A stretch of DNA of 64,000 nt from Trogon surrucura (Eukaryota; Chordata; Aves; Trogoniformes; Trogonidae). Under the pieces are notes generated by a model that saw only the letters and a program-made list of their open reading frames with translations, was not told the DNA's origin and did not search any database. The position numbers were made by a program, and so were the translations under genes. This document shows, piece by piece, positions 62,732 to 64,000 of the stretch (its first letter is position 1; the number at the start of each line of letters is the position of its first letter). The DNA lies in NCBI GenBank assembly GCA_020746105.1, contig CM036618.1, positions 90,514,122 to 90,578,121 on the forward strand, given 5' to 3'.

Positions 62732-64000
62732 GATTTCTGTTCCTTCCCCCTCTAATCCAATTTAGTTTCTACACTTCTTTAAACACAAAGCTGCAAGCTA
62801 TATGAGGAATTAAGTAAGGTGATTTTGCCAGGATGCAAGTCTGAAAAATATCTCTGTTAAACACAGTTGAATGTTTGGGTTTTTTTCACAGCAATGATAT
62901 GTCTGAATTTCAATTGAATATTACTTCTTGAAATAGGTTATAAAGTGGACACAAATGACAAACATGCTATTTTATTATGTGAGGGAAGAAAACCATTTCT
63001 TTCCTATTTTCCTATAATAATTCTTGCTTAAAGGTTACCTTTTGTTAGAACATTATGTATGAAGAAGCTAGGTGAAAATACTGGATTTTTTTTTGTTTCT
63101 TTGTTTTAGTTTGTGTTAAAATACTTTCTTTAATTAAAAAAAAAATCTGTCTAATAATTTGGCCTCTATGGAAAAATTCAATTGTCAATCTAATCTAGTT
63201 TCTGATAAAAACAAGCAAGCAGGTTAACTACATTGAGGGGATTCCTGCTCACAAATTAATTTATGTAAATGTTTGAGGTACAGGAATCCTGAAAAATCCT
63301 TGCCTTTTCATCATACATTTTTATTCATGTGTTCTGAAAGTTTAGTATATTTAGGAAGGAAAGCCTTCCTGGATTGTCATGCTAAACACTGTATATTGAC
63401 ATTAAAAATGTTTGGTTTTGCTATAAAGGTAATATTAGCATTTTTAATTCACAGAAAAAAAAAGGTAAAAGATCACTTGTTTTTATTTACTGCTATTTAA
63501 AGAATGATTTAAAAATATACAGAATGCTGGATTATATCACATTGTAGACATAATCTATAGAGTCTGGATTATTATATTTATCACAAGTAGCAAATATTTA
63601 AGAACACTACTATTAAGTCCAAGAGAGTTCTGACAAAGTAATACATCAATGGTTTTTGTATATTCTGTACAAATCTGCATCTGTATTTGGATAGGAATAT
63701 GTGCATGGGTGTCTACAGACATCTATACACTGAAAAAGATGTATCAAAATAGTGAGAAATATTTCTGAAAAAAATTAGTCAGTACATGCGTTTCTCACTT
63801 AGACATCCTGGGGAGGGTGGCAGACACTGGGTTTCTTATCAGGTTTCTGTTTCAACTTGTCTCCAGAGGACAGGATGGCTACCTGTCTCCTCTCACTGCA
63901 CCAGGGGCTGGCAGAGGTCACAGACCTTCCGCCCCTAGGTCTCTAATGCTGCGGAACCAGAGCAGGGTGATGGTGATACCCCCCTGTGGTTATCATATCT
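62732..64000. other. AT-rich unique sequence with GC-richer right edge
   Basis: There is no gene or repeat to about 63800. The final 200 bases are clearly GC-richer and could be the start of a feature that continues beyond the window; nothing recognisable is complete inside it. Confidence 0.45.

Noticed and set aside
1..64000. CRISPR arrays, operons, phage genes, tRNA or rRNA genes
   Set aside because: None seen. The repeat content and composition are those of a vertebrate (avian) nuclear genome, and I could not find cloverleaf or rRNA sequence by eye.

Overview
The window reads as non-coding nuclear DNA from a bird. It is AT-rich, has no operon-like gene packing, and its recognisable interspersed repeats are CR1 LINEs ending in ATTCTRTG-type octamers plus solo LTRs of one retroviral family. 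There is no sign of Alu or L1. The species cannot be told from the sequence. I recognise no host protein-coding gene, tRNA, rRNA or CRISPR array, so the window is best seen as intergenic DNA or a very long intron.

Layout. At 573-3444 a solo LTR (minus orientation, perfect 5-bp target duplication CAGGC) is split by a 5'-truncated CR1 (1015-3092, plus) that still carries a long open reverse-transcriptase frame. From 3445 to 30816 the sequence is mostly unique, with one CR1 3' end (15745-15990), traces of ancient repeats (about 3582, 17421, 20847), simple repeats, and a weak candidate terminal exon at 20597-20938. At 30817-32275 lies a second, broken CR1 of the same subfamily, followed at 33281-34085 by a second LTR of the same family. 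From 34086 to 57128 the sequence is again mostly unique, with four minus-strand CR1 pieces (43525-43860, 46763-46835, 50027-50312, 53336-53842), an (AT)18 microsatellite, and a candidate 36-nt micro-exon at 51414-51449. A third and best-preserved LTR sits at 57129-57949 with perfect GACAT duplications. The last 6 kb holds imperfect palindromes (58999-59046, 61075-61109), a CR1 tail (62661-62731) and a somewhat GC-richer right edge.

How the parts relate. The three LTRs share family, orientation and tip structure. Each has its own flanking duplication, so they are independent insertions that lost their proviral interiors; no gag, pol or env was seen. The CR1 at 1015-3092 is younger than the LTR it interrupts. 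Its 5' junction was later hit by a 27-bp tandem duplication containing both LTR and CR1 sequence. I did not find a new biological system. The most informative structure is this nested, datable insertion. The next most useful are a few splice-signal-flanked candidates that RNA or comparative data could settle.
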